From Artemia franciscana (Eukaryota > Arthropoda > Branchiopoda > Anostraca > Artemiidae): 64,000 nt of DNA. The notes under the pieces were generated by a model. It made no database searches and was not told where the DNA came from. It saw nothing but the letters and a program-made list of their open reading frames with translations. This document shows, piece by piece, positions 1 through 11,489 of the stretch (within the stretch, counting starts at the first letter, position 1; each line of letters opens with the position of its first letter). The position numbers and the translations under genes are program-made. The DNA is taken from contig NC_088871.1 of the NCBI RefSeq assembly GCF_032884065.1, positions 13,417,394 to 13,481,393 on the forward strand, written 5' to 3'.

Positions 1-1154
1 TAAATGTCCAAGATAAAGCAGAAAAAAGTTCTTAAATAGGGAAAACTGTAACAAAAACAACTAAAATAGAAGAGTATTATTTTAATGAAAAAAAAATTTA
101 TTTTGTATTGGCAGCTTTGTAAACAGAGGTATAGCTTCTGAGTAACAAACTAAATGTTAGTCAAGATGAAGATTTAGCATTTTGCCTCCAATTTGGGAAG
201 ATTTACCAAATGAGTTAAAATCATGCAATATTTTGTAAGAATTCTGAAAATTGCTGAAGTGTCATTGTTTTAAAGGTCATGAATTTGAGACGCTGTTTCC
301 AAACGTCTATTTTTTTTTTGGAAAGACCGACACTGAGATGTTTTCCTGGAGGCTGGTGATCTAAGGCCAAATGAGTCAAGCTTCTATCTTTATTTCCCAT
401 TCCTTGCTTATTTTACTGGATTTTTCTCCTTCCTCTCTCTTTATTTTACTTGAATTGCTTTTCTGATTTACTCCCGTCCAAGCCTCGGGGTAATGATGTG
501 GTATTTTTTTCTTTTAATGCATTAAAAAAAAGTATAATTAAGAAAAAAGTACAGGCTAAAACACTACCGAATGAAGATACCAGCTAAACAATCAAGCATT
601 ACCATTCCAAAATACAGATAACCAATGCATAAGAAAAAGTTACCTCTCAATTCCCATCCGATTTTTTTACCTCTGCAAAAAAAAATGGTGTTAGTTTAAA
701 CTAGTTTAATGTATATTATACTTTTTAATGTAAAAAGGAATAACCTATATAGTCTTTAATTACCATACTTATACTTTGAATACTGTATGTTCTATTTTTT
801 GCTACCAGTTAGCAGCTCAATACTTTGTCGAATTTTAATTTTTTTTTAAATCATACCGCTTATAATCACCCTAATGGTTCCTGCTTATTCTATTGGAAAT
901 TCCCGCTCCTAGTAAAGATAGTTTAGAAGTTTTTTGTCACTAGCAAAGATATAAAACTTGCAATTCAAACCTAGATCAAACAGCTCGTAAGTAAGGAGTG
1001 ACGCGGCTCAACAGTAACCTAAACTCTAAAAAACAAATTTTGCTATCAATAGATATGTTAAAAGAATTGGCTTAATATATTCCAAATATATAATATTCAT
1101 TTAAGCTTAGTGTTGCCAATCAAAGGCTATGATTTACGATTTACAATTTTAGGC
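1..1154. other. AT-rich intergenic DNA, no gene seen
   Basis: This stretch is AT-rich with many short A and T runs. I found no open frame with conserved-looking content, no splice-bounded exon and no recognisable transposon ends. It may hold introns or decayed repeats. Confidence 0.5.
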
Positions 1155-1372
1155 CAAAGTTGGACAATTTGTCCCAATTTCTTAAAAACGACTCCCGAAA
1201 CACAAGGGTCGCTTAATTAAAATAGTAAGGTTTTTTAAAAGTACTAAAAACTTGAGCGTCAAGAGCAAGTAATGAGGAGGGGGAACCCCATCATATATGG
1301 AAAAATTTCTGTTCGTTTTAAGTTTTAATGTTGCTCCTTACTTTCGTTTAAAAAAAACTTGTTTTTTTATTT
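1155..1372 (+). repeat. Half copy of the fold-back repeat family
   Basis: It contains the signature of a family repeated across the window: a GCGTCAAGAGCAAG-like block, then a stretch ending CTGTTCGTTTTAAGTTTTAATG, then a 'TGCTCCTTACTT...AAAAACTTG' end. Other copies lie near 7,090-7,365, 13,370-13,620, 40,040-40,312, 43,368-43,632 and 51,430-51,565. This copy has only one arm of the palindrome that is complete at 43,368-43,632. Confidence 0.6.
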
Positions 1373-1749
1373 AATCTTAAGCCAGAGCCATTAAACACCT
1401 TGCACATTCTGTTCTACTCTGTACAATGCTTTAAAGAAAAACGTTAGATATATGGGCACAAGAAACATGAATGAGACATTAAAATTGTAAAGAAATGAAT
1501 GCAGAAGAGAGAATAATGAGGACTTTTTTCCCAAGACAGTTAACAAACAAAACCTATTTGAATATTTCGGCCCTACAACTAAGGGTCGATAGCTATAACT
1601 AATACAATAAAAGTTCTCGGTTAAAAATCGATTTTTTAAAATAGCCTAGGCATTATTACTTCTTAACGAAAAGTTCAGCCAAAACTGTGTGATAAAAGTA
1701 TAAAAGCTAACATTTTACAAGCTAAAAGGTTCATTCATTTCACTTACTG

Positions 1750-2860
1750 TATTTATTAAAAATTGAAATAATTTCTTATTGCGATGTTTGCCTTCTCTGC
1801 ATCTAATCTTGTAGTTCTTTTGGGATTGGGCTCGTTTTTATTGGTTCCTATTTTTGTTTTATTTTGAATTAGATTATTTTCTATAATTAATTTTGTGTAC
1901 ATAGGGTTGAGTGTGTATTCACCCAAGTCTCTATTTAGGGATGTATTATTATTTAAGTTTTGTTTGATCGATTGCCTCGCGGACAGTTTGTTTGATTCCT
2001 AGGTCATTGTTTATTAGAATTGTTTCGTCAAATAGAACATAATAGTTTGGATTTTCAAAAATATAATTGCTTAAAGCTGAATCGGAAGATATGGAGCTAT
2101 TTTTAGATTTTAATGCTTTTTCAATACTTTCTTTGTGTTACTGTAATCTTGTTCCTAAATTTTGGTGGGTTCCACCAATGTAATCATTTCCACAATTACA
2201 TGGTATTTGATACACCCGTCTTAGACGAGTAACCGGGGTTTCATCCTTACCAGAATTGAGAAGATTCATTATACTTAAATTACTTGTGAAAACAACACGT
2301 GAATTATTTTTTAAACAAACTTTTTTTCAGTTTTAAGTAATTTTCGGAATATAATGTAGGTAAATCGTGCTTGTGGGTTTATTCGAATCGCTTACTGGTG
2401 TGGTATTTAAGGTTTTAGAAGAATATATCTTTAATCTTTGAACAATAACAGTGTTTATGAGAGAAATTGGGTACCCGTTGCCAAAAAGTATGTCTGTAGC
2501 AAAATTTAACTCTTTTTTAATATACGGCTCTGAACATATATTAAGTACTCTATCCACAAGAGATATTGCCACACCTCTTTTAACCTGTGGAGGATGGTTA
2601 GATTTGAAGTGAAGGTATCTATTATTATGCGTAGGTTTTCTGTAAACCAAAAAAATCAAGTTTATTCACGCTACGTATTATCAATACATCTAGAAAAGGT
2701 ATTTTTCCATCTGTTTTGGTCTCTAGAGTGAATTGCAGGTTTCTATCGTAAGAATTTAAATGTTCTAGAAAACCTTTAAGTTCACTTTCACCATAATTCC
2801 AAACTGAAATGACGTGTTTTGGGGACCCTTCATAGACGACATACCAATTACACCATTATA
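1750..2860 (-). mobile_element. Penelope-like retroelement fragment (RT 3' part plus GIY-YIG nuclease)
   Basis: Minus-strand translation shows the Penelope RT C-terminal signature. A segment reading 'GKIPFLDVLI' is followed by 'VYRKPTHNNRYLHFKSNHP' and a block rich in 'LVDRVLNICS' and 'NGYPISLI' (2,333-2,659). Downstream on the minus strand, 'VYQIPCNCGNDYIGGT' with a nearby HKESIEKA (about 2,095-2,230) matches a GIY-YIG endonuclease with its Cys-rich insertion. A tail containing 'DLGEYTLNP' reaches about 1,760. This RT-then-nuclease order is diagnostic of Penelope-like elements. The 5' RT half is absent and the frame is broken in a few places, so it is a fossil. Boundaries are approximate. 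Confidence 0.85.
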
Positions 2861-2869
2861 CCAATTAAC

Positions 2870-5041
2870 TAATTCCCTTAAAGATTAATTAATTAAGAAC
2901 AATAATTGATATAATTAATACGTTAATAAATAACTATTAATTCTGTTAATAATTATTAACACAGAACAAAATTGATTCATTTCTGATGCACATTAGATGC
3001 AAGTAAATCCTGTCTGAAACACCAGATCCTTGCCTACATTGTTCAGAAGCTCGAGAATTTTTTTTCATAGAAGAAATAGAAAATTACTTTTATTTCTAAA
3101 ATTTCATTATTTACGTTTCTTCTTTAAAACTGATCATGACATGATCAGCATAAAGTTAATATAAAGAGCCATAGAACACGCTCTATCACTCGAACATTTG
3201 TCCGGCTTGTCCAAATTTTTTTGTTCATTTTGAAATACCCCCCTAAATGAATCGCAATTTGTAGAGAGTATGCTCTTGACTGTAAGCTTACAAGTTCATT
3301 AAGCATTATGATTTGGCAATACTACTAAAATTAGAATTGATTAGGGTGTTTTTTCAGACTAAACTCATTTTTGCTTGAAACTAATCCCGCCTAAGTGTTT
3401 TTAAATTAATCGGATGATTCGTTGTTTTGTTATTCTTTTGTCATTTATGTTTTATTCTGTTTTGTTCCCAACATTCTTGACTAGATTACCTGTATTAGTT
3501 TGCTGGGTCATTTGTGTTCACTATTTACTTTGTCACCTCATTTTCTTTACTTACTTTCTACTGGAGTTTTTACATTACTTTATAATCTTCTTTTTGTTTA
3601 ATGAATTATATGACAATGATGTATTTTTTGAACCTTGGTTCAGCTTCGAAGGGAGTAAAATATTGCATTTTCAACAAAAATTAATGTTATCCACTAATTT
3701 TTTTTTCCAGGGGTAAATAAAACATCCTTTTTATTTTATCATTTTTTTATAGGTTTCAAAATTAGTTTCACTTAACACAATTTATCGTCTTGTATAAAGA
3801 AAGAGAGAAAAAAAAGGAAAATATCTTCAATGATAGGACTGGTAGATTAAATTTAATCATGGATTACTTTTTATTGCTGCTGATTTGGCCTCATCTACTT
3901 TTCTCTTCACACACTTTGTCTTTCTCGTTTGATCTCTTATCCCCCCGAGAGTCTTCCTGTTCATTGGAATCGCTTTCCAATTACATATCTATTCAGCTGA
4001 CACGTCCAACTCTGCTCTGCTTACCACCTGAGCTAGCTGAGTTTGCTTAGTTAGTTGAAGGTTTAGTTTTACTAAGACTATTGTAACTTGCTTAAAATAG
4101 ATACTTTTTACATCATGTTAAGATTACCTTTCGTTGGCAAAGCGGATTTTGGCTCTTGTAAGAACCTAACAACAAATTTATTTTATTTTATTTTAACAAT
4201 ATTATTTGCATCTCAATATGTTCACTTTGCTTTAGGAAATGCCCAAAGAATGGCTCTGTTTCCTTCAGTCGTCAAATATAAGAAAACAAGAAAAAACAGA
4301 AGTTCCACAGGCTGTAATAATACCTCACATACTGTTAGTATGGATACAAACTACTTTACAAAAGGGCCTCGTCTCGGTAACATTATCGTTTAAATATTGA
4401 AAACATTTTAAAGTTGTAATCACCCAGCCTAAGCATTCAGCTTTTATAAAAGAAATAGAATTATATTCCCAATACAAAAAATGACGCCCTGGCCTTTAGC
4501 AGACTCATAGGGTATTAGCCCTAAATCTGGTTCACTTAGGAGCATCAATCGAATGTCGCCAGTACTATTTGCTTGTCAGCTATTTTACAAAAGACCCTAA
4601 TTTTCATAATGGCTTGGCAGTTTTTTAAGATTTACGATGCTTTTACGTATCTTCGAATGACATATAGAAAGGTACACTTCCATCCATGCGTATTAATGAG
4701 ACCATCAGCGTTATAGATTCAGGCGTAAAAATGGTCATGGTGTCTCTGACATAAGTGATTTTGTCCATTCGTTAAGCGCTCTCAAACACTTGAAACAATG
4801 TAAACTGGAATTAGAAGGGGAAGGCTAGGCAAAAGGAGTTGACAAACATGTTACGTAACTAAGATTACAGTGATGAACATGGTCAAAGTTTAGAAGCTAA
4901 AAATTGGTAAAATTACTGTTCAGAACATTTATCAGTCTTAAAGACTTTCAAAAATTAGTTATCGTAATTCGTTGCATATTCACCACTGTAGCATTTTTTT
5001 ACAAACCTACATAGATATAATTACAAGCCTTAGCTACTTAC
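2870..5041. other. AT-rich intergenic or intronic DNA
   Basis: No gene was recognised. 2,880-2,965 is an almost pure TTAAT/AATTA low-complexity tract. Open frames at 3,414-3,716 and 4,088-4,393 have no recognisable domains and biased hydrophobic composition typical of T-rich DNA. If the exon at 5,042-5,210 is real, this region could be its downstream intron. Confidence 0.45.
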
Positions 5042-5210
5042 GACTGGTCTCTTGAGGTGTGGCGGCAATAGGAGGTGGATTTGGCTCATCTTCTTCAAGG
5101 GGAGCAGCTGCACCGACATCATTCAATTTGCGATCTGAAGAGACAGTTGTTTTAGTGTCCCGCATTGAATTAGAGCTGATGGTAGTGAAGTGGCTTCCCA
5201 AAGTTGAATT
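5042..5210 (-). CDS. Candidate internal exon, unknown protein
   Basis: On the minus strand a 169-nt open segment is bounded by a good acceptor (TTGCTTCCAG then AATTC) and a strong donor (CAGTC then GTAAGT). In phase 0 it encodes 56 residues, starting NSTLGSHFTTISSNS, through TTVSSDRKLNDVG, to an acidic/proline-rich part (EEDEPNPPPIAATPQETS), with one base carried into the next exon. The Ser/Thr-rich then acidic-proline composition resembles a disordered linker or tail. Base composition is less AT-rich than its flanks and the frame is free of stops, both of which favour real coding. I do not recognise the protein. Its starting phase is compatible with the candidate exon ending at 8,220, so both could belong to one minus-strand gene, but that link is only inferred. 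Confidence 0.5.
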
Positions 5211-5989
5211 CTGGAAGCAATTAATAGATAATTAATTACTAATCAAATAGACTGTCATACGACAGGCATAAACGACAAAAAGCGATGTAGTGCATTCTGT
5301 TTTGTGAGAACCGGACAAATTTTTTGTCCCTCCAAATTTTTCTGGAACATTCCGACTTAATTCCGAAGCCGAACAAGGTAATTCTTACCCAACTACCGAT
5401 AAAATCTGTCCTATTTTATTGCTAACTCCCAATCCATACTCCCCCATGGATAATTCCAGATAATCATTAGAAGGGAAATTGAAAGGTATTTATTGCTGTT
5501 GAAGTGTATGCACTGATATTTGTAAATTGGTTGGTAGTTTCCCACTTTGTCAGTTTTCTGTTTGAGAATTCAAATATTGGATTGTAAGTAAAATTTTGGA
5601 CAAGATTTGATTTTTTAGTCAAAATTTTTGATGAACAGTAGTTTTTTCTAACAAGTTTTTAATGACAATTTTACTAAGAAAATTCGGGAATGCAAGGCTG
5701 AATCAAGGACTTGCGTTGATGGAAGCAAAAAAAAAAAAAAAAACAAAGACAAAATACATAAAAAAATTTCAATAGTATTCACCATATTTCTACACTCCGT
5801 GAATGTAGTGTATTTTAAACTTGTTTGTGTAGTGTTCCCTATTGCACCCCCCCCCACTCCCTTGTAACGGCTTTGAGCCAAGGTGGAAGTTTTGGTTGTG
5901 AGGTTAATTAAAAAAAAGAGAGAAAACAAATATATTAATCAAATAAATTAATATGATAAAAATGCAGAAATGTCGATAATTAAATTAAT

Positions 5990-6095
5990 AATGACTGTCG
6001 ACAATTACGGTCGTATAAACTTCAGAGGGGGTTCATTCGATTGAAAATCAGAATTTTCAGTGCCCTTTTTAAGAGTCAAAAGTGATTGAAGGGCA
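5990..6095 (-). repeat. Fragment of the 250-bp satellite-like repeat
   Basis: It reads 'GTCGTATAAACTTCAGAGGGGG', then a 'TTCATTCGATTGAAAATC' block, then 'CCCTTTTTAAGAGTCAAAAG'. This is the reverse complement of units in the arrays at 18.1-21.2 kb and 60-61.6 kb. Confidence 0.6.
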
Positions 6096-7084
6096 TCTAA
6101 CCTTTATATTCTGCTCGTTTTTAGTTTGATTTATTCATTTATAGTAATTTCTGTTTTCTAGCTTTAAGTTAGAGTTATTCTTTGATTTTATTCTAATTCA
6201 TTTTAGGAATAGGAATTAGTATGGCTCTTTACCTTCTTGAAAAAACTTCTGTTTTGGAAAGCGTTTGTTAAAATTAATGACTGGTAAGGTTGGTTACCCT
6301 GAAAACATTCACCTGAAATTATAGAACTGGCACCTGGACCATAAAGTTTAAAGTAGTTTGGCTGAGCCCCCTCCCCTTTCTCTATTGCCAAAAAAAAACT
6401 GTATCCATTTCCTACATAGTTATTAAGGTTTTGAATATCATAGATATTAATGTCACGCATTTTCATCGTGTTTTTTCACTTTGACTAAAATAATTAATAG
6501 GGCTATTTTGTTGCATAGTGTTCATGTGTATGTGTTGTTGTTTTTTATACATAAGATAGGCTAGGTGGCTAGGTTGGAATATATGTTCCATAGTGGCAGA
6601 GCCTGTCTCTGCCAACAATTGTTTTAAAAATATACATACTTTTGTAGGTCAACCTGTTGAACAAAAAAGTCATTTCAGTGTGACACAATTTTTTAATGCA
6701 CACAGTTAGAGCATCCTCAAACATGAAATTGTTCTTGGAGAATTTTAAGCATAATATTCAAGAACTGACAAAGAAGCAAAGCATGATGACTCCTTTCAGT
6801 AGAATTCAAGTAAATGTAATGTTTGTTGCTTAGTAAAATGGTTGAGTATAAAAGAATAAAACTTCATTGAATGAATTTAAATTATGCCCCAAGAAGGATT
6901 TTCAATGCTCTTTATCTCCAATACAAGTATATATGAAGGCTGAAGACACTATTACAAAGGTTTTAGTATGATTTTATATAATATTTTTAACAATTTAGAA
7001 CTGTTTAATCAAATTTGATAATTTGATCAAAATATCCAAATTTAATATTTGATCAAAATAATTTTATCCAATTTTATTTCGGTC

Positions 7085-7365
7085 CATTTCGTATACGGAG
7101 TAATTTTTGTTCGTTTTAAGTTTTAATGTCGCTTCTTACTTCCAGTTAAAAAAAACACTAGTTTTTTTATATATTTAATTACGTATATGAGGGAATTCAC
7201 CACCTGGTCAATACCTCGGTATATAAACTAAAGCTTAAATTTTGTCCCAATTCCTTAAGAATTACCCCTGAATCACAAAGGCCGTAGAATAAATAGTTGA
7301 AATTAATAAAGTTACTTTAGCGTAAAGAGCGAGGTATAAAAAAACTAGTTTTTTTTATTTAATAT
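7085..7365. repeat. Fold-back family repeat copy
   Basis: It shares the 'GTATACGGAGTAATTTTTGTTCG' block (split here for length), the TCGC(T/C)TCTTACTT end, and the AATTACCCCTGAATCACAAAGGCC block also seen near 1,150-1,210 and 40,200. It ends with AAAACTAGTTTTTTT. Both orientations of the arm are present, as expected for a palindromic element. Confidence 0.55.
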
Positions 7366-8219
7366 CCAAATGAGCTGGATTTATAAACAGATTAGACTGG
7401 GTCTTGCATTTGCTATACTAAAGAACTTTTTGCTTTTTGATCACTAATAAACTTTATCCCTGAAGACTCGTTAGTTGTTTAGCTCTTATACATCGAAATT
7501 GCGTAACACTCTCGTACTAGTGTTGTGATACATAAAACTAGTCACGGTAAAATTAGGTATTTTAAGTATTTTACCGTAATTTTACGCCCCCTCCACCCGT
7601 AAAATTGGTATTTTATCTATTTTGCGTAATTTACCTATCTTAAATAATTTATGTATTTTACTTCATATTTTACTGACATATTTTACGAGGGTTTGCAATT
7701 TTCACAGCACTAAGAGGCTGGCAATAACAGGTTTGGATACGATTTTGTTCTATGTATAGCTGTATTGCCCGGTTTAAAAGGCCATCTGTCTGACTTCAGT
7801 TTTTTGTTTTTAGAACGATAAAGTGTATAATAGTACAGGCAATTATAATTTTAAAATCGTGAAATATTAGCTGAAATAAATCATATTAGTTCTTTGAGCT
7901 GTTAAAGGCAGAAATGGCAAGCAGGATCGACATATGACAACCAAGAAAAAAAAATAAATAGCCAAGAAAAACGAGTGTAACGTGGACAAAAAAGAAGCAG
8001 TGAACATACAAGAAGCGAAAATAAGAGATGCAAATATTTCGTCAGAGATTTTCACCCAGCCGCCTTCAGGACTCAAAAAAGAAGGAAAGCTAAGCTGTTT
8101 AAGTAACTCTTAACAGAGCAGAAGAAAGCCTAAGTCAAACAAACAAAGCCAGAATAAAAACAAGACTATTCACCAATTAGATTTGGCTTAGAGACTTCTC
8201 TGTTTAGTGACTGACTTAC
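7366..8219. other. Intergenic or intronic DNA with TTTAC-rich tract
   Basis: At 7,540-7,690 the sequence repeats short motifs around TATTTTAC and GTAATTTTAC, giving an irregular low-complexity tract. No gene was seen in the rest. Confidence 0.4.
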
Positions 8220-8368
8220 CTTGTCTACTGACCTAATTTTCATTAAAAGTTTGGTCAGATGATCTTGATTTAAACTGAAGAAAAAATTGTTATTTGAATC
8301 CTTTAATTTTAAGTTATAATAAATTGCGTTTATAGGAGTATCTCCAACATCTACTTGAAGCAAAATCT
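8220..8368 (-). CDS. Candidate exon, possible COMM-domain fragment
   Basis: The minus strand has an excellent donor (GACAAG then GTAAGTCAG) at 8,220 and a possible acceptor (CCATAAATAG) before 8,368. The open frame reads ILLQVDVGDTPINAIYY, then NLKLKDSNNNFFFSLNQDHL, then TKLLMKIRSVDK. The pattern 'VDV..., LKLKD..., FSLNQDHLTKLLMKI' resembles the end of a COMM domain (COMMD family, NF-kB and retriever trafficking), where a strand-strand-helix follows a W-x-V-D start. The usual Trp is replaced by Leu-Gln and the first loop is short, so the family call is weak. Donor phase 0 matches the acceptor phase at 5,210. Upstream there is an in-frame stop just beyond the proposed acceptor, which fits an exon boundary. 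It could instead be chance. Confidence 0.25.
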
Positions 8369-9639
8369 CTATTTATGGAATTTTTAAGATTTCTGTTGTC
8401 TTCCTAAAAGAATGCTGGAAGTCATTTACTTCAGATATTAAAGTTGTCACATCTAAAAGAGCTAAATGATCTGGAATTTCAACGATGTGGAGGACCAAAG
8501 CAGAATCAATATCCTCATTTTTATTTAAAATGCCACATTCCAGACAAACCCATGCCATCATTCCATAAGGACCTGCTGATTACTCATCCGTCAGAAAATA
8601 TCCCCCCGTGGAGAACTCCCCCTCTCCCGTAGAAACTCTCCCATTTCCCCCTAAATAATTCCAGATCTTGATTAGAAGCGAAATTCAAATTTCTACTCTC
8701 ATATTTAAGTCAGATGCAATTGTATTGCCTATAATAAAGACCTATTAAGGTTCAAAGTAATAATATTTTTTTATTTATTTTTCCCAGACGCTCTTCATAC
8801 GGAAGGGGTAATCAAATAAGCTTTGGAGGGGGCTCAGTCAATTGGAAATCAAAAGTTCCAGTGCCCTTTTCTAAGATTTAGCCTGCTTTTCAACCAATAG
8901 CTACCAAATAAGTTGTTAGTGACTAAAGTGTCTTTAAGAAATTTTTATTCTAGTTTAATGGCCCTTGTGTTTCAGCAGTTGTTTTGAAAGAATGTTCAGA
9001 TAAAAACAGAATTAGCTCTAAGGGAGAAACAGGTGGAGGTTGGAGGTAAAAATTGATACATAATCCTCAGGGCCGTATTTAGGACTTTCGTTTGGTAGAG
9101 GGGAGCTTCAGAACGGGCACAGCCCCTTGAATCAGAATCCGAAGGAGGGGAATTAGATTTGCCAGTAGATCCTGTTGAAGAAGGTCTTACTGAATGTTCT
9201 GCAATTATGATCCAGTTCTTAGTTAATCAAAGTCACAAAGTCACAAAGTGTTACAAACACTTTTTTTTTTACTTGTGTTCGATGTTTTATATATAAATGA
9301 AAAATAACCTATAGATGATATGAAAAATGTGGCTGATTGTGACTATTTAAATATGTAAGGCTGTTAGGGACACATTTCTTAGGTTTAGCTGTAGAAAAAT
9401 ATTGCTGATATGATTTTATTCCCAAATAATGGTATTTTTTTTCAAAAAGGATGTCCGAAATTAGGCACTGTCCAATTACTGAGATATTACCAGGGGTGTC
9501 GTTTAGGGAGTGAAGCGGGGGAAGTTGCCCCCCCCCCAATAATTTAGAAAAATTTATTATATAGCCCATGCCCCTTGACTGTTCGGATATGGACCCCTCT
9601 TCCTTAAAACTTTTTTGCATGCTGAACAACAGTCTCCGT

Positions 9640-9900
9640 TGGTCAGGTACCGATCTCCTGATTCAATGCCTTCGACCAGGAACGCAATGCGTGGCTGGGG
9701 GCAAATCACCCAACGCTTCTCGTGTTCTTCCCTCTCCCCAGATTTCTCCAGGTACCCATTTAGAGCTAGGTCAACTCTGGCTGAACTTACAGAGTCCCAC
9801 CAATGACCAAACCAAATAAATAGCAACACCAAGACTCAAACCCCTGACGACCCACCCCCCTAATACAAACTCTGGATCTACGTTCCAGGGTATTACTGTA
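9640..9900 (-). repeat. Candidate tRNA-derived SINE
   Basis: On the minus strand a box-B-like GGGGTTTGAGTC is followed by a conserved-looking core containing GACCTAGCTCTAAATGGG and TACCTGGAGAAATCTGGG. Retained open frames on both strands and GC content above the flanks suggest an inserted unit. A block that looks like a conserved domain downstream of a tRNA-like B box is typical of SINEs. No clear target-site duplication was found, and the family is not identified. Confidence 0.35.
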
Positions 9901-10159
9901 GGCACAAGATTACCAAAGGGATAAACTAGAGTATTAATTAAATTGATAGAACTCTAGATGAAGGGGCATTACAGTTTTGAGCACAGGAAAATTAGAATCA
10001 TCAAAGAGTTACATCAAAAGCCGAAAGTGATGCCTAAAAAAATATGATCAATTGGTCGTGTGGCTACAGGGCAACTCTAAAACGCCATGCCATATTTTAC
10101 CAGCTTTACATACCAAGTTTAAATTTTTCGGTGATTTTACAACATCAATATGTACATAC

Positions 10160-10680
10160 TCTTAGAATTCATTGAGGTTGACAAAGACAGCAGGGTTGAA
10201 GCATGGCCAAAATAAACAAAACCATGCTAAGTTCGGTTGTTTTTGCATGGCGTAATTAATTAATAAGTTACAAAAAAATAATGATTATGATTCCGTTAAA
10301 CTTACTTTTATTTGACAAGATTGAATATGATCTGATTAAAATTTAAACGGAATCGAGGAGCTGTTTATAAAAATCCAATTAATTGGATATTTATAAATGG
10401 GTGAAGGTGGAATTCCACCCCACACAGTTTTTTCCCATTCTTAGTATTAATTGAGGTTACGAAAACAACGGTCTTGAAGCACAGCCTAAATAATCAACAC
10501 CATGTTAAATTTAATTGTTATTTCTTGGTATAATTGGTTAGTTAATTGAAAAAAATCTATGACTAAGATTCCATGAAGACTAACTATTATTTGACACGAT
10601 TGATTGTGACTTGATTAGAATTTAAATGAAGTTAAGTTTATAAATATCCAACCAATTAATTGTATCCCTGAATAGAGGCA
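10160..10680 (+). repeat. Diverged tandem duplication, unit about 280 bp
   Basis: Unit 1 begins at about 10,160 (CTTAGAATTCATTGAGGTTG) and unit 2 at about 10,440 (CTTAGTATTAATTGAGGTTA). Each continues through a GAAGCA(T/C) block, ACCATG(C/T)TAA(G/A)TT, a TTATTTGACA(A/C)GATTGA block and a final CCAATTAATTG/CAATTAATTGTAT. The copies differ at many positions, so the duplication is old. Confidence 0.7.
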
Positions 10681-10905
10681 TTCATTTTACCTTCTGGTCG
10701 ATTTGAGTATGACCTTCAACGAGAACTGGTCTACCTTATTTTCACGGAATAATGTTATTCTGATACAAACTAGGACAATGAACTGCAATAGAAATAAACG
10801 ATAAAACATAATTGACTGATATAAAAACAGAAAACAAACTCTTTTCTTCCAACTCCTATTGAAAAATTTAACTATTACTTTCTTTATTTTCAACTCCCAA
10901 CTTAC

Positions 10906-11085
10906 CCAGTTTTCTTCCAATTTCTCTTTTTCTAACTCCAAAAGTTCAATTTCTCTTTTAAGCTGGACTTTCTGTGATCTCCACCATAGTATTTCCTCGT
11001 CAAGGAATCGCACCCGCTACTTTTTCATGGCGATGAATCGCTTCCGCCGCCTTTTCATGGCCAAGGGACAACCTGGATCCGCCAT
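10906..11085 (-). pseudogene. Possible first exon with in-frame TAG, basic plus coiled-coil protein
   Basis: On the minus strand an ATG at 11,085 opens MADPGCPLAMKRRRKRFIAM-KK, followed by a TAG at codon 23. The same frame then runs open for exactly 37 codons: RVRFLDEEILWWRSQ, KVQLKREIELLELEKEKLEE, NW. It stops at a strong phase-0 donor (AACTGG then GTAAGTTGGG). The Arg/Lys cluster followed by Leu/Glu/Lys heptads looks like a DNA-binding or coiled-coil start, as seen in many Myb/SANT-like and transposon-linked proteins. An imperfect 30-bp tandem repeat (each unit starts CCATGAAAA) covers the basic part and produced the TAG in its second unit. Either this is a decayed exon or translation uses another start. 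The family is not recognised. Confidence 0.35.
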
Positions 11086-11489
11086 TTCATTCAATAAACC
11101 TAAAAAAAACAAACCTAAAAATGAAAAGAGACAAAAACAGTAAAAAAAAATAGTATTGAAGTCAAGTAGTCTTCATTCAGTGTTGTTTCGAAAAGAGGAA
11201 GGAATTTAAGGTAGGTATAAACGAGTAGAAGTTAAACCGAGGGAAAAATACACATTCAATCTTCAAAATGGGCAAAGCCTCAAGCTTGTCCATATTGAAA
11301 AATAACAGCCCTTATAGGTGAAATTAACTTTCTTTCCTCCGGTCGGTACTAACAACTCTATTCTATGAGTGGGACAAGGAAGGGTCAATAGTATTTCTCT
11401 CGCTTTTCCCCTCCATCACCGCATAAGTTGCCAGAAATAAATTCTTAAAATTTAAATCGAAACGGTAAATTTAACCCTTTTCTATATCA

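Noticed and set aside
3414-4393. Three plus-strand frames near 3.4-4.4 kb as small membrane proteins
   Set aside because: Hydrophobicity follows from T-rich DNA; no domain, repeat or splice signal supports them.
8373-8561. Minus-strand frame with MAWVCLECGILNKNEDIDSA as an exon
   Set aside because: It has a CxxC-like start but only one pair, ends in a stop before the better candidate exon, and lacks a convincing donor.
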